A stretch of 32,176 nucleotides of DNA from UBA5336 sp039818165 (GCA_039818165.1 JBCBUL010000032.1:1-32176); one strand, 5' to 3'. Shown: positions 1-8,618, counted from the first letter of the stretch. Numbers and translations: made by a program. The notes: generated from the letters alone by a model not told the origin.

Positions 1-9
1 AATGATAAA

Positions 10-84
10 TGGTGCCCGGGGGCGGAATCGAACCACCGACACGCGGATTTTCAATCCGCTGCTCTACCCCTGAGCTACCCGGGC
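10..84 (-). tRNA. tRNA-Phe (GAA)
   Basis: Read on the minus strand, this is a complete cloverleaf. The 7-bp acceptor stem GCCCGGG pairs with CCCGGGC, the D-arm contains GCTC...GAGC, the anticodon stem GCGGA/TCCGC closes a TTGAAAA loop, and the T-arm carries TTCGATT. Anticodon GAA reads Phe codons. The discriminator base is A and the 3' CCA is encoded in the DNA. The downstream end lies only 9 nt from the window edge, so no terminator can be judged. The neighbouring plus-strand reading frame that runs through this gene is not coding here. Confidence 0.97.
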
Positions 85-105
85 GGGCCAAATGGGGGAG
101 CGCCG

Positions 106-134
106 TATCTAACGAGGTCGCGCTGGCTTGTCCA
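106..134 (-). promoter_or_regulatory. Probable promoter of tRNA-Phe
   Basis: On the minus strand there is a -35-like TGGACA (134-129), exactly 17 nt, then TAGATA (111-106). The latter matches the TANAW core of the Caulobacter housekeeping -10 element. It would start transcription around position 99, giving a leader of about 15 nt before the mature tRNA 5' end, as expected for a tRNA gene. The call rests only on motif match and spacing. Confidence 0.5.
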
Positions 135-209
135 TGGGGTTTTGCGGCTTCGCTCAGCACAGAGAGGCTGGCCCTTGCCGCTAGTGGCAAATCCGAGGCA
201 AAACCGGCC

Positions 210-1268
210 ATGGTCGACTCCCAAATTCTTGTTGAAACGCGGCAGTTCGAGCGCAGGGCGGTGGTGTTTGATGGAGACCGGCCCATTGGTCTGTTCCACG
301 AAAGCGAGCTTCTGCCCCGGGGGTTGCGCTTGGGTACGGTGCACGCGGCTGTTTTGCTTGCGCAGCCCTCGGCGTTTGATGGCGGATTCTGCAAAACCCA
401 GGGCGGAGAGGATGTCTATGTCCGGTTTGCCAAGGGGGCGACGCCGCCACTGGGGCAACGCCTGACGGTCGAAATCGTGGCCGAAGCGCAAGGCGGTAAG
501 GCCGCCCGCGGGCGGCCCGTTGCGGGTGAAAGAGACGATTCTGAAGCGGATCCGTTTCAGGCCTGGTGCAACAGAGTTTCCGAGGTAATCGATGTGCAGC
601 AGGCCCACGGCACCGATGCCCAAGCTCGGATTGATCTTGCGTTTGAACAGGCGCTGTCGCGTGAAATCACCCTGCCGGGAGGTGGACAGTTGCGTCTTGC
701 GCGCACGCCGGCGCTGACGGCGGTCGATATCGATACATCCGGCCGCGTCGAGCGGGCGGGGCGCAGCGCTTTGGCAAGGGCGGTAAACCTGGAAGCGGCA
801 GCAGAAACAGCCCGGCAGCTCGCCCTGCGCGGCCTTGGTGGACTGGTGGTGCTCGATTGTGTGGCGCCGGTGTCAAAAGCTTTGGGCGCGGAGGTGAAGA
901 CGGCTTTTCTGGACGCATTTCGCGCGGTGTCCCCGAGACGGGTTGCGGCGCTGGCGCCATCTCCTTTTGGCTTGCTGGAAGCATCTTTGGCCTGGGCAGA
1001 AAGGCCCATCGACGAAGTGTTCATGGATGGGAGTGGGCAACTGAGCCCACAGGCACAGCTTCTTGAGGGGCTGAGGCGATTGGAGCGAGACATCGAACAA
1101 CGACCCGCTGCCAGCCTGACATTGGCTTTGCCCGAGGCCGCCTATATCGCTATCAGGCCCTTTATGGGCAGTGCGGATCGGTTGGCTGGGGAAGTCTCCC
1201 GTCGACTGGGTCCGAACATACAGATTGAAAAAAGCCCGCACGGGCGCGTCGAGGTGATCCGCCGATGA
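210..1268 (+). CDS. RNase E/G family ribonuclease (RNase G-like, short form)
   Basis: Predicted single-strand endoribonuclease of the RNase E/G family, acting in RNA maturation and turnover in the cytoplasm. It is 352 aa from ATG 210, which has GAGG 11 nt upstream; the open frame continues 5' into tRNA-Phe, which rules out an earlier start. The catalytic core is recognisable: LTAVDID around residues 170-175 and GGLVVLD around 210-216 correspond to the two metal-binding aspartates of RNase E. The CPxC zinc-link that tetramerises RNase E/G is absent, and the protein is shorter than E. coli RNase G (about 490 aa). This is the alphaproteobacterial short form usually found next to yacG. Its stop overlaps the yacG start by 4 nt (ATGA), so the two are translationally coupled. 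The family call is firm; the exact RNA substrates are unknown. Confidence 0.88.
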   Translation: MVDSQILVETRQFERRAVVFDGDRPIGLFHESELLPRGLRLGTVHAAVLLAQPSAFDGGFCKTQGGEDVYVRFAKGATPPLGQRLTVEIVAEAQGGKAARGRPVAGERDDSEADPFQAWCNRVSEVIDVQQAHGTDAQARIDLAFEQALSREITLPGGGQLRLARTPALTAVDIDTSGRVERAGRSALARAVNLEAAAETARQLALRGLGGLVVLDCVAPVSKALGAEVKTAFLDAFRAVSPRRVAALAPSPFGLLEASLAWAERPIDEVFMDGSGQLSPQAQLLEGLRRLERDIEQRPAASLTLALPEAAYIAIRPFMGSADRLAGEVSRRLGPNIQIEKSPHGRVEVIRR

Positions 1269-1450
1269 GCAAACCTATTTGCCCCGTCTGTGAAAAGCGC
1301 GAAACGGTGGCTGACTACCGGCCATTTTGCTCCAAGCGCTGCGCAGATGTGGATCTGTCTCGCTGGCTCAAGGGCGCCTATGCGATCCCCGGGCGGCCGG
1401 CGGATGATACCGAAGAGGCTCCGCCGCGACGTGAAGACAGCGAAGGCTAG
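1265..1450 (+). CDS. yacG: DNA gyrase inhibitor YacG (zinc ribbon)
   Basis: Protein of 61 aa with the complete YacG signature: a four-cysteine zinc site (C6, C9, C22, C26 in CPxC ... FCSxRC), followed by DLSRWL and a YAIPG stretch. In E. coli YacG binds GyrB and inhibits gyrase supercoiling. The length fits the family (about 60-65 aa), and the acidic, disordered C-terminal tail is usual. The ATG overlaps the stop of the RNase E/G gene, an arrangement common in alphaproteobacteria. Its TAG stop lies in the palindrome CTAG, which also provides the stop of the convergent methyltransferase gene. Confidence 0.93.
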   Translation: MSKPICPVCEKRETVADYRPFCSKRCADVDLSRWLKGAYAIPGRPADDTEEAPPRREDSEG

Positions 1451-2136
1451 GTCTTCTCGAAGATCACGCTGAGATTGTTGGCGGGCATTTCTATAACAGT
1501 ACGAAGGCTGAGGCCTGCTGTCTCGGCGATCGGCATCAACTCTGTGTCCAGATCCCGAACGCCCCAGCTAGGATCGCGCCGCTTCAGATCCTCGCTGAAG
1601 CGCGCATTGGATGGGGCAATCTCGCCGTTTCGAGAAAACGGCCCGTACAGCATGAGCCGACCGCCAGACTTTATGTGACGGCCTGCACCTGCCAACAATC
1701 CTTCCGAAGCTGCAAACGGCGCGATGTGGATCATGTTCGCGCAGAAGATCGCATCGACAGGAAAATACGCACCGGAGCTGGCCCAATCCGATTGGGTGGT
1801 GTCCAGAATGACGGGCGCGAGCAGGCGCGCAGTTTCCCGAGAGACCTCGCACCAGGCGGCCTGACTGGCGCGGCTTTCGGCGTCGATGTCGGAATATTGC
1901 CAGGTCAGCTCTGGGCAAGCACTGGCGATATAGGCGCCATGCTCGCCAGTGCCTGAGGCAATTTCCAGAACGTGGCCCGCGCGTGGCATATGATCCAGAA
2001 ACGTGTTGCGGACCACGTCTCGATTGCGCGCGATCGAGGGCGAAAAGCGCCGCCCATCAGCCTCTTCCGCCCGCGCTTCCAAGGCAACGGGCTTGCCGGT
2101 TGAGGCTTTTGGGTAGGCGGCGTTCTCGTCTGTCAT
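1447..2136 (-). CDS. DUF938 family SAM-dependent methyltransferase
   Basis: Protein of 229 aa with a class I methyltransferase fold. Motif I is VLEIASGTGEHG (residues about 57-68), followed by a WQYSDID acidic loop and a post-motif CANMIHIAPF. The N-terminal RRFSPSIARNRD and the central GGRLMLYGPF are characteristic of DUF938 proteins, whose substrate is unknown. Length is normal for the family. The gene is convergent with yacG and shares its stop codon bases with it. It reads the same way as the acyl-CoA ligase upstream, with about 50 nt between them, so co-transcription is possible, but nothing in the sequence ties the functions together. Confidence 0.85.
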   Translation of the reverse strand: MTDENAAYPKASTGKPVALEARAEEADGRRFSPSIARNRDVVRNTFLDHMPRAGHVLEIASGTGEHGAYIASACPELTWQYSDIDAESRASQAAWCEVSRETARLLAPVILDTTQSDWASSGAYFPVDAIFCANMIHIAPFAASEGLLAGAGRHIKSGGRLMLYGPFSRNGEIAPSNARFSEDLKRRDPSWGVRDLDTELMPIAETAGLSLRTVIEMPANNLSVIFEKT

Positions 2137-2186
2137 CCGGTGCGTCTCAATCCCGTTTCAGCGTTTGGCCAACCTTTATCGATTGA

Positions 2187-3932
2187 CTAACTCCGTGCCG
2201 TGAAACGGTCTCGTAGATCCGTTTTCAGAATCTTGCCGTTCGCGTTGCGGGGCAGGGGTTGGTCCATGAACTGGATTTCAACGGGCACTTTGAACGCGGC
2301 AAGGTGTTCCGACACATGGGCGCGGAGCTCTTCCTGGGTGACGCTCATGCCGGGTTTGACCTGGACAACGGCGCCGACCTCTTCGCCAAGAACCTTGTGC
2401 GGAATGCCGACCACAGCGGCGTCTACAATGGCCGGATGGTCGTAGAGCGCGCTTTCCACTTCGATACAGTAGACGTTCTCGCCGCCACGGATGAGCATGT
2501 CCTTGGCCCGGTCGACCAGGTAGAGGAAGCCCTCATCGTCAATGCGGGCAAGGTCTCCCGTCACCACCCATCCATCGATGAAGGTCTCGGCGGTTGCGTC
2601 GGGGCGGTTCCAGTAGAGCTTGCAGTTCATCGGGCCCTTGCACCAAAGTTCACCGATCTCACCGGCGGGTAATGCGTTGCCGTCCGTGTCGACCACTTTG
2701 AGCTCTACGGCCCCGGGGGGCGCGCCCGCACTGTCGGGGCGGTTCACATAATCCTCTCCGATATTCAGGGTGGAGGTGGCACATGTCTCTGTCATGCCCC
2801 ACCCATTTCCGGCGGCGGCTTCTGGGAATGTCTTCTTGATGGTGGCCACGAGTTCCGGCGCTGATGGCGCGCCGCCATAACTCACCGCCGCGATGGAAGA
2901 CAGGTCGTATTTCTCCCGGTCCGGATGCTCGAGGATTTGCCAGGCAATGGCCGGCACGCCGCCAATAGCGCTGATTTTCTCATTTTCGATGATCGGCAGC
3001 GCTTTGTCGGCATCCCATTTGTACATGGAGACAATCTTGTTGCCCTGGAGCAGGGCAGGCACGAGGATCGCGAAGGCGCCTGTGGCGTGGAAGAAGGGGA
3101 TCGCCAGAAGGGTTGAGCGCTGCTCGTTCGGATCGGGTTCCGGGGGCTGTTCGCCCCGGCGGAGGAACATGCGCGCCTGGCACGTCAACGAATTGAACAT
3201 GTTGGCGATAATCGCCTGGTGGCTCGCAAGGGCGCCTTTGGGGCGGCCCGTCGTGCCCGATGTGTACATGATGGTCGCGTCGGTGTCCGGTGAGATGTCC
3301 ACTTCGGGCAGGCCGATGGCGGGTAGAGCGCCCCAGCCGCCGGGCTCGCCAATATAAGCCTCCATGGGCGTTACGCGCGGGTCCGGGCGCTCCTCTTCGC
3401 TGTCGCGCGCGATGATCACGGCTTCCAGTTCTGGCAATTCGCCCCGGTGTTCATTGATCCGTTCGAAGATCTGTCCGTCGACCACGGCCACCTTGGCGCC
3501 AGAATCGCGCAGGCCATACTCCAGCTCTTCGCCGGTCCACCAGGAATTCATGGGGGTCGCGATGGCGCCGATGGACACGGCCGCCCAGAACGCCACCGTC
3601 CATTGCGGGTAGTTCCGCATGATCACAGCGACCCGATCGCCCTTTTCCACGCCAAAGGTCTCTTTCAGCGCCTTGGCGAAATGCTCCACCGCGCGCAAAT
3701 GCGTTTCAAACGTGACCCGCTCATCCTCATAGACGATCAGTTCGCGCGCCCCGAACATGGCAGAGGCGAGCAGGATATCGCGCAATGTGCCGGGGGCATT
3801 GGCGTACACCTTCATCTCAACGCCACCGACGACGCCGTCTTTGAGACCGACGGGCGAGTCAGGGGCTGCCAGTAGGCCGTTGGCCTGGGCAATCGACATG
3901 GCGGGCCAGGCAGGCGCTGTGTCTGCGGGCAT
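2187..3932 (-). CDS. Acyl-CoA synthetase (class I adenylate-forming ligase)
   Basis: Cytoplasmic ligase of 581 aa that activates a carboxylic acid as acyl-AMP and then transfers it to CoA. All ANL-family motifs are present: the P-loop MYTSGTTGRPKG (about 222-233), the adenine-binding GWGMTET (377-383), the hinge region TGDLARIDDEGFLYLVDR (458-475) and the C-terminal catalytic lysine in PRNANGK (K567). There is no signal peptide or membrane segment. A GGAGGAA Shine-Dalgarno sits before the ATG. Overall it looks like a medium/long-chain fatty-acid ligase (FadD-like), but the acid substrate cannot be read from sequence alone. It is divergent from the DUF2270 gene. Confidence 0.9.
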   Translation of the reverse strand: MPADTAPAWPAMSIAQANGLLAAPDSPVGLKDGVVGGVEMKVYANAPGTLRDILLASAMFGARELIVYEDERVTFETHLRAVEHFAKALKETFGVEKGDRVAVIMRNYPQWTVAFWAAVSIGAIATPMNSWWTGEELEYGLRDSGAKVAVVDGQIFERINEHRGELPELEAVIIARDSEEERPDPRVTPMEAYIGEPGGWGALPAIGLPEVDISPDTDATIMYTSGTTGRPKGALASHQAIIANMFNSLTCQARMFLRRGEQPPEPDPNEQRSTLLAIPFFHATGAFAILVPALLQGNKIVSMYKWDADKALPIIENEKISAIGGVPAIAWQILEHPDREKYDLSSIAAVSYGGAPSAPELVATIKKTFPEAAAGNGWGMTETCATSTLNIGEDYVNRPDSAGAPPGAVELKVVDTDGNALPAGEIGELWCKGPMNCKLYWNRPDATAETFIDGWVVTGDLARIDDEGFLYLVDRAKDMLIRGGENVYCIEVESALYDHPAIVDAAVVGIPHKVLGEEVGAVVQVKPGMSVTQEELRAHVSEHLAAFKVPVEIQFMDQPLPRNANGKILKTDLRDRFTARS

Positions 3933-4068
3933 GGGGTGTTCCTCCGGATCGTGTTTGTTTTATTGCGCTAAAGAAACCACGGGGCAGGCGCGAGAAAAAG
4001 GCCCGATGGACCGATTTCGGCCCTTTCCCCGAGGGCATCAAATCCGATTGCGGCCATGGGGAGCATTG

Positions 4069-4878
4069 ATGCGATCGCAAAACCCATCCAGTCTCGATCC
4101 TATGAGCTCTGACCCATTCTTCGATGAGGCCGCAGTCCCGGATGGCGATCCCCCGGAAGCCATCTGCGGAAGTAAGGAAGTCGGCGCGATTGCGCACCTC
4201 TATCGCGGCGAGGTGTATCGCTCGACGATCTGGCGCCAAAGACTCGACCAGACAACGAATTGGGCCGTCGTGTCGACGGGGATCGCCTTGTCGGTCGTGT
4301 TCGCCAGCGAAGGGGCGTCTCCGTTTCCCATCGTGCTCGTTGGCCTGCTCTGTGTCATGTTCCTCATGCTGGAAGCGCGGCGCTATCGCTTCTTCTATGT
4401 CTGGCGGTTTCGCGCGCGGGTTCTTGAAATCGCGTTCTATGTGCCGATGCTGCGCGGGAAGGGGGCAACCATCCCGCTGGACCAGGGCACGGCCCTGTCT
4501 GATGATTATGAGAGCCCGAAGTACCGCATCTCCATGGCGCGTGCGGTTGGGCGTCGGCTGCGACGCAATTTCGGCTGGATCTTTGCGCTCCAGGGCGCGG
4601 CCTATTTCGCCAAGATCGCGATCCACCCCTATGACGTGCCCAGTTGGCAGGAATTTGTGTTTCGCGCGCATATCGGCCCAATTCCGGGCTGGATGGCGCT
4701 CGCCTCTGGCCTCGCCTTCCATGCCGGCTGGATCATCTTCGCCTATGTCACCTGGCGCCAGGAACAACGCGACAAGACCAAGATGGCCGACTTCCTCGAC
4801 AGTCGAAAAGACGTCCTCGAGAAGCGCGGCGTCATTGTAGAAGATGCAAAGAGCGTCGAAGGTCTCGGCGGCACCTGA
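4069..4878 (+). CDS. DUF2270 family integral membrane protein
   Basis: Protein of 269 aa with about four hydrophobic segments: around residues 65-83, 88-104, 165-182 and 202-222. These are separated by an amphipathic basic stretch (RRYRFFYVWRFRARVLE), which is the hallmark of DUF2270 proteins. Function is unknown. The start ATG at 4069 was chosen because GGGGAG lies 5 nt upstream; a second in-frame ATG at 4102 is possible but has no comparable ribosome site. The acidic N-terminus and the basic C-terminal tail are probably cytoplasmic. It is divergent from the acyl-CoA ligase and is followed after about 70 nt by the beta-propeller lipoprotein gene, which has its own strong ribosome site. Confidence 0.8.
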   Translation: MRSQNPSSLDPMSSDPFFDEAAVPDGDPPEAICGSKEVGAIAHLYRGEVYRSTIWRQRLDQTTNWAVVSTGIALSVVFASEGASPFPIVLVGLLCVMFLMLEARRYRFFYVWRFRARVLEIAFYVPMLRGKGATIPLDQGTALSDDYESPKYRISMARAVGRRLRRNFGWIFALQGAAYFAKIAIHPYDVPSWQEFVFRAHIGPIPGWMALASGLAFHAGWIIFAYVTWRQEQRDKTKMADFLDSRKDVLEKRGVIVEDAKSVEGLGGT

Positions 4879-4951
4879 GCCCTAAACTCGGCTAAATTCC
4901 AGCTTGATTTCAACGCAGTCCCGGCATCTTGTGGCGCCGAGGGAGAGGATC

Positions 4952-6913
4952 ATGCTGAAACGACTTGGACTTGTGCTCGCTGCGGCGGCGCTTACCGGAT
5001 GCGCGACGGCGCCAGACCTTTCGGAGCCCTCTCCAACGGCCTGGCCGGAGCTGACTGAATTCCAGTCCGAAGCCGAGTTTGAGCACTACTTCCTCACAAT
5101 TACTGGGCAGTTGGAACAGGAAGTCGAGGAAAGTGACGATTGGTGGATGGACGGCTCTACGCCGCCACCTCCTCCACCGCCGCCCCCAGCACCGACGCCC
5201 ATGGCTGAAATGAGCGTTGCGGGAGAAATGATCGTCACGGCCGCCCGAGTTGATGATTCCAATCCCTCCATCACAAACACCCAGGAAGCCGGCGTGGACG
5301 AGGGCGATATCGTCAAGCAGATCGGCCAGTATCTCATCGTGATGCAGGATGGCCGTCTGTTTTCGGTCGACCTCCTGCCAGGTGGTGAACCCGGCCTCAA
5401 CCATGTGGACCGGGAAAACGTCTACCAAACCACCCAGGAAGACACCTGGTATGATGAGATGCTGGTCTTCGGTCGGCAGATAATCGTGATCGGCTATTCC
5501 TATGATGCCGAAGCCAGCGTGTTCGCTGTGCTGGAGCTGGAGGAAGATGGTCAGATCACGTTCCGCGATCGGTTTTTCCTGCCGGCCCAGGACTATTTCG
5601 ATGGCGAGAATTACACGACACGGCTGGTGGACGGTCAGCTGGCGCTGCACACCTCGTTTTACCTCACCGATGTCCGCAATTTTGAAGACCTGAACGCGCC
5701 GGTGCTCTCGCGCTCTATATCGGTTCAGGATGTGCCACGCCTTGATGCGCGCAGTGTCTATCGGCCGGTGCAGGACACACCTGATCCGCTGCTGCACACC
5801 ATCACCATGTGCCCCTTGCGCGATCTCGGTCTCGATGAGGCTGAGGCTCCAGAGTGCCGGACAACCGCGTTCCTCGCCGGGGACAGTTACGAATACTACG
5901 CGTCCACAGATGCGGTCTGGCTTTGGGTGAACCGGGATGGCTATGCCTGGTGGCTGGATGATGGCGAAGACATCGAGGAAACCACGGCGCTCCTCTATCA
6001 GATCCCCTATGAGGGTGCGCCAGGCGTGGCGCGGGTCGAAGGCCGACCGGTGAACCAGTTCTCCCTGGCGGCTGGAGAAGATGTCTTCCGGGCGTTTGTA
6101 GAGGTGGACGATAGCGAAGATGGCGCCTCGCCCTATCGCCTGCTGCAATTGCCGCTGAATGACCTGCGGGTGCGGCCGGCTGCGATCGACGGTGCCGATT
6201 ACACCGTGCTGCCCGGCGTGAAAGGCTATCCATTGGAGAACCGGTTTACGGGCACGCACTTCGTTTACACGGCGAAGAATGATGAAGTGTACTTATGGGA
6301 CGAGGACCCCGCTCCGGTGACGGCGACCCTAGCCTTCGTGCCACTGGTTGACCCGTCCTCACCTGAACTGGTGAATGTGCCCCATGGCGTCATCCGGCTG
6401 GAACGCGCCCGCGACCACATCGTGGCGACTGGCTACCATGATGGCCGCGGCCTCAGCCTTACCAGTTTCGATCTACGCGGAGACGAGGCTCGCCGCGCCG
6501 GCACGATCACGCTGGTCTCCCGGTTTGAATCGGAAAACCGTAGCCACGCCTTCAACAGCAGCATTGGTGAAGGCGGTGATGGCCTGATTGGCCTGCCGAC
6601 GGTGCAGCGCGAAGCCGATGCAGGCCGATGGGTCTGGCGCTCTGACAGTTCCGATATAAGCTTCCTGCGCGTGGGCGCCGATGCGTCCCTGTCGTCGGTC
6701 GGCGTGCTGAACGGCGCCGATGGCGAGCCCCATGAGAGCTATGGTTGCGACGTATCCTGCGTGGACTGGTACGGCAATTCCCGGCCCATCTTCACCATGG
6801 GCCGCGTCTTTGCCCTGTCAGGCACCAGTCTTGTGGAGGGCGAAGTGGGTGAGCAGCGGGTCTCGGAACTCCGCCGCGTCGACCTCACCCAGCCGGTGAA
6901 GCGCAAGCCCTGA
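4952..6913 (+). CDS. Beta-propeller-domain lipoprotein (PF09826-like)
   Basis: Predicted lipoprotein of 653 aa: signal peptide MLKRLGLVLAAAALTGC with lipobox LTGC (lipidated Cys17). A linker with nine consecutive prolines (71-79) leads to the sequence TNTQEAGVDEGDIVK (about 108-122), the signature that opens the secreted beta-propeller family distantly related to WD40. The rest is beta-rich and tryptophan/tyrosine-rich, with repeated blade-like segments. The C-terminal four-cysteine patch, with two Cys in YGCDVSCVDW, may form disulfides. ATG 4952 was chosen because GGGAGAGG precedes it; the earlier in-frame ATG would bury the signal peptide. The function of the family is unknown; the domain suggests an extracytoplasmic binding or scaffold role. 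A TonB-box-like EMIVTAAR lies just before the domain. Confidence 0.85.
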   Translation: MLKRLGLVLAAAALTGCATAPDLSEPSPTAWPELTEFQSEAEFEHYFLTITGQLEQEVEESDDWWMDGSTPPPPPPPPPAPTPMAEMSVAGEMIVTAARVDDSNPSITNTQEAGVDEGDIVKQIGQYLIVMQDGRLFSVDLLPGGEPGLNHVDRENVYQTTQEDTWYDEMLVFGRQIIVIGYSYDAEASVFAVLELEEDGQITFRDRFFLPAQDYFDGENYTTRLVDGQLALHTSFYLTDVRNFEDLNAPVLSRSISVQDVPRLDARSVYRPVQDTPDPLLHTITMCPLRDLGLDEAEAPECRTTAFLAGDSYEYYASTDAVWLWVNRDGYAWWLDDGEDIEETTALLYQIPYEGAPGVARVEGRPVNQFSLAAGEDVFRAFVEVDDSEDGASPYRLLQLPLNDLRVRPAAIDGADYTVLPGVKGYPLENRFTGTHFVYTAKNDEVYLWDEDPAPVTATLAFVPLVDPSSPELVNVPHGVIRLERARDHIVATGYHDGRGLSLTSFDLRGDEARRAGTITLVSRFESENRSHAFNSSIGEGGDGLIGLPTVQREADAGRWVWRSDSSDISFLRVGADASLSSVGVLNGADGEPHESYGCDVSCVDWYGNSRPIFTMGRVFALSGTSLVEGEVGEQRVSELRRVDLTQPVKRKP

Positions 6914-6918
6914 GGGCG

Positions 6919-7611
6919 CTAGGTCTGCGTCTGCGCTGGAACCTCGACCGCTTCTTTTAGGCGGATCGATTTGTCCTGAAGCGCGAAGATTTCGCCCGTG
7001 AGCGTATAGAGCAAAACGTCGCCATCGAGCTCAGAACTGGTGTCCGTCAGCCGCACCTTGAAGTGCCAGTCACCATAGGTTCGCACGGCAACCACTGAAG
7101 TCAGGTCATCTCCCCTCAGCACAGCGCACGGCGTTTCTCCAATGATGATTTCAGTATCCCCTTTAGGCCCATCGCCCTCAGTGACTTCACCCAGACCCAG
7201 GGTGAGTTCGCACATCAAGCTGACGTCTTCATCCAGCTTGAAACCTTTGTCTTCCCTGATGGCCGGGATCATCATCTCTACATGTTGATTGGCCGTCATA
7301 GGGTCGAAATCAGAAAAGTAGAGCGTGAGAATGCCGCCGTCGTCGCGGTCATACTGACAGGCTACATCCGAGCCGTCCTCACGGAATTCCTTCACAGCGT
7401 AACGAGCATAGGCCCCCAGGCTTGCGGGACATTGGCCTCCGCTTTGAACGTGCTCCACAGATCCGTCGGCGCGCTGGCGCCAGACGTCTCCGTCTTCCGT
7501 GATCTCAGCAAGTGCAGGTGCCGCCGGAGCGGGATCGGGCTCGGGTGCAGGCGCCGTCTTGCATGCCGCCAGGCCAAAGCTAGCGATTAGAGCAGTCAGT
7601 TTCAGACGTAT
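6919..7611 (-). CDS. Putative lipoprotein of unknown function, start codon abnormal
   Basis: The open frame encodes a typical lipoprotein signal, RLKLTALIASFGLAAC, followed by a proline/alanine linker (APEPDPAPAAP) and an extracytoplasmic domain of about 190 aa with two or three further cysteines. No family was recognised. No ATG, GTG or TTG precedes the signal peptide within a sensible distance. The frame is open back into moxR, but a start there would place about 45 extra residues before the signal. The codon at the natural start position is ATA (7611-7609), with GGGGG 6 nt upstream, and it is used here as a provisional start. Alternatively, ATG 7624-7622 would be in frame if the adjoining five-G run were one G shorter. 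The stop lies 5 nt from that of the convergent beta-propeller gene. The coding call is good; the start is not settled. Confidence 0.6.
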   Translation of the reverse strand: MRLKLTALIASFGLAACKTAPAPEPDPAPAAPALAEITEDGDVWRQRADGSVEHVQSGGQCPASLGAYARYAVKEFREDGSDVACQYDRDDGGILTLYFSDFDPMTANQHVEMMIPAIREDKGFKLDEDVSLMCELTLGLGEVTEGDGPKGDTEIIIGETPCAVLRGDDLTSVVAVRTYGDWHFKVRLTDTSSELDGDVLLYTLTGEIFALQDKSIRLKEAVEVPAQTQT

Positions 7612-7660
7612 ATGTGTCCCCCATTTCAGGAGGACATCACTCCATGGACCGGATGACGCG

Positions 7661-8536
7661 TCAACCCGCCGGGCCGCGTCGCCCGCCGCCGCCTTCGTTC
7701 TGGCGTCGGCTGAGGAAGGCGAGGCGCTCGAAGAGAGCGACATCCTGTTCGTTCTTCAATAGCGCGCCGTGGAGCGGCGGGGTGAGTTTGTCCGGATTCT
7801 GCTCAGCCATGACTTCCAGGTCCACATCCTCGTTCATGAGGAGTTTCAGCCAGTCCAGAAGCTCTGAGGTCGATGGCTTCTTCTTCATGCCGGGCACTTC
7901 GCGCATGGCGTAGAAGGTCGTCAGCGCCTCCTTCACCAGCTTCTGCTTGATGCCGGGATAGTGCACGTCGACGATCTCACGCATCACCTGTTCATCGGGG
8001 AATTTGATGAAGTGGAAGAAGCAGCGGCGCAGGAACGCGTCCGGCAGCTCTTTCTCATTGTTCGAGGTGATGATCACGATGGGGCGCTGCTTCGCCTTCA
8101 CCGTCTCGTCGGTCTCGTAGACATAGAACTCCATCCGGTCGAGCTCCTGCAGGAGGTCGTTGGGGAACTCGATGTCAGCCTTGTCGATCTCATCAATCAG
8201 CAGGATGGGGCGCTCATCGGCGGTGAATGCCTCCCAGAGCTTGCCCTTTTTGATGTAGTTGCCGACATCCTTTGCGCGCTCTTCGCCCATTTGGCCATCA
8301 CGCAGGCGCGATACGGCGTCATACTCATAGAGCCCCTGCTGCGCCTTGGTAGTGGATTTGATGTGCCACTCGATCAGCGGCACGCCGAGGGCCTTGGCCA
8401 CCTCGATGGCGAGCACGGTCTTGCCTGTGCCCGGCTCCCCCTTCACCAGAAGCGGACGCTCCAGCTGGATGGCTGCATTCACCGCCACGCGCAGGTCATC
8501 GGTAGCGACATAGTTTTCCGTGCCTTCAAAGCGCAT
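7661..8536 (-). CDS. MoxR family AAA+ ATPase
   Basis: Cytoplasmic AAA+ ATPase of 291 aa in the MoxR group, chaperone-like ATPases that remodel or metallate partner proteins, usually together with a VWA-domain protein. Visible motifs are Walker A GEPGTGKT (33-40), Walker B ILLIDEID (111-118), sensor-1 ITSNN (about 156-160) and FLRRC with the arginine fingers (about 168-172). ATG 8536 is preceded by AAGGAGG; the longer upstream frame lacks such a site. The C-terminus is glycine/arginine-rich. No VWA gene is adjacent here, which is unusual for the family: the next gene in the same direction encodes a small lipoprotein, and the 5' side is a divergent intergenic region. Confidence 0.9.
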   Translation of the reverse strand: MRFEGTENYVATDDLRVAVNAAIQLERPLLVKGEPGTGKTVLAIEVAKALGVPLIEWHIKSTTKAQQGLYEYDAVSRLRDGQMGEERAKDVGNYIKKGKLWEAFTADERPILLIDEIDKADIEFPNDLLQELDRMEFYVYETDETVKAKQRPIVIITSNNEKELPDAFLRRCFFHFIKFPDEQVMREIVDVHYPGIKQKLVKEALTTFYAMREVPGMKKKPSTSELLDWLKLLMNEDVDLEVMAEQNPDKLTPPLHGALLKNEQDVALFERLAFLSRRQNEGGGGRRGPAG

Positions 8537-8618
8537 GGTTGGCCTCCTTCGGGGTGGATTCTCACGTGCGCCAGACATTAGGGCGAAGGACCGCTCGCGC
8601 AAGCGTTACGGTGGGAGA

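Noticed and set aside
9..209. N-terminal extension of the RNase E/G frame
   Set aside because: It runs through the tRNA-Phe gene; the family N-terminus begins near ATG 210.
4910..6259. 449-codon minus-strand open frame opposite the beta-propeller lipoprotein gene
   Set aside because: Antisense shadow in GC-rich DNA: low-complexity His/Arg-rich product, no motif, and the plus frame has a signal peptide and a family signature.
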